DNA of 6,430 nucleotides. It comes from an uncultured Clostridia bacterium. GTDB taxonomy: Bacteria; Bacillota_A; Clostridia; TANB77; CAG-508. The position numbers were made by a program, and so were the translations under genes. Positions 6,311-6,430 of this stretch are shown here, piece after piece. How positions within the stretch are numbered: position 1 is the first letter of the stretch; each line of letters opens with the position of its first letter. Under the pieces are notes generated by a model that saw only the letters and a program-made list of their open reading frames with translations, had not been told where the DNA came from and made no database searches. Location: positions 1 through 6,430 of the forward strand of contig CANQZZ010000078.1 of NCBI GenBank assembly GCA_947628465.1, given 5' to 3'.

Positions 6311-6415
6311 TTATGCATTCTTCCCACAACAATTCTTATACTTTTTCCCACTTCCACATGAACTTGTTACTCCCATATTATCAGTATTATTTATATTTAT
6401 AATATTATTGATATT
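6311..6415 (-). pseudogene. SEC-C zinc-binding motif fragment (frameshifted or remnant C-terminus)
   Basis: The frame ending at TAA 6311-6313 encodes SSCGSGKKYKNCCGKNA, a clear SEC-C motif of the kind found at the C-terminus of SecA and of various small proteins. It normally binds zinc through C-x-C and C-C/C-H. Here the first cysteine of CPC is Ser (SSC). Upstream the frame is N/I-rich and low in complexity, and it is blocked by TGA at 6416-6418. The only ATG (6376) has no ribosome binding site and would give 21 residues. The next frame is open from the window edge (PKNIEISIIL) to a stop at 6397-6399, so one indel between about 6400 and 6415 would join the two. It could be a degraded gene end, a sequencing error, or a true mini-protein. 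The parent gene is not identifiable. Confidence 0.5.
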
Positions 6416-6419
6416 TCAA
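6390..6419 (-). promoter_or_regulatory. Possible promoter before the SEC-C fragment and hydrolase
   Basis: TTGAAA (6414-6419) and TATAAA (6390-6395) on the minus strand, each 5 of 6, are 18 bases apart. The stretch is almost pure A/T, so chance matches are likely. If real, it would drive the hydrolase across the SEC-C fragment. Confidence 0.25.
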
Positions 6420-6430
6420 TGTTTTTAGGA

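Noticed and set aside
1..6430. CRISPR array, insertion sequence, tRNA or toxin-antitoxin locus
   Set aside because: No regularly spaced repeats, transposase motifs, tRNA cloverleaf or recognisable toxin/antitoxin pair was found. The paralog pair does not show a small antitoxin plus toxin size pattern.

Overview
The window is very AT-rich and reads as chromosomal DNA of a low-GC Gram-positive bacterium, most likely a member of the Clostridia. The evidence is Clostridia/Bacillus-like ribosome binding sites (AAGGAGGT, GGGAGGT), A/T-ending codons throughout, a Firmicutes-style aspartate kinase and release factor 2, and two hypothetical proteins of a kind I associate with gut clostridia. Every gene I can support lies on the minus strand, so transcription runs from high to low coordinates. 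No mobile element, CRISPR array, tRNA or rRNA was seen.

In the direction of transcription, the window opens (6311-6415) with a fragment ending in a SEC-C zinc-binding motif. Its reading frame is blocked upstream, so it is either a frameshifted tail or a remnant. It is followed by a cytoplasmic alpha/beta-hydrolase (5230-6282) and a strong 21-pair hairpin terminator (5092-5142). A 113-base stretch with no recognisable gene leads into a tight two-gene unit (4130-4978 and 3101-4126). These two proteins of unknown function share a C-terminal region and look like diverged tandem paralogs.

A near-consensus promoter (TTGACA-17-TATATT with TGn) at 3058-3086 starts the next unit. Its leader carries a perfect inverted repeat just before the ribosome binding site of a small membrane-anchored protein (2540-3001). 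Release factor 2 (prfB) follows 18 bases later. prfB keeps the classical autoregulatory +1 frameshift: a GTG start at 2521, 25 codons, then CTT-TGA-C. The protein is therefore 372 residues, with SPF at 205-207 and GGQ at 250-252, as in E. coli RF2.

Downstream of prfB is an aspartate kinase (575-1300) that consists only of the catalytic domain and lacks the ACT regulatory domains. It ends at a hairpin terminator. Finally, purH (GTG start at 434, running off the window at base 1) has its own predicted promoter.

The housekeeping genes (prfB, aspartate kinase, purH) serve translation termination, aspartate-family amino acid synthesis and purine synthesis. They show no obvious functional link to each other or to the accessory genes upstream. 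The most notable points are the ACT-less kinase with no room for a lysine riboswitch, the conserved prfB recoding site with a less usual SD-like stimulator, the paralogous pair of unknown function, and the leader hairpin of the membrane-protein gene.
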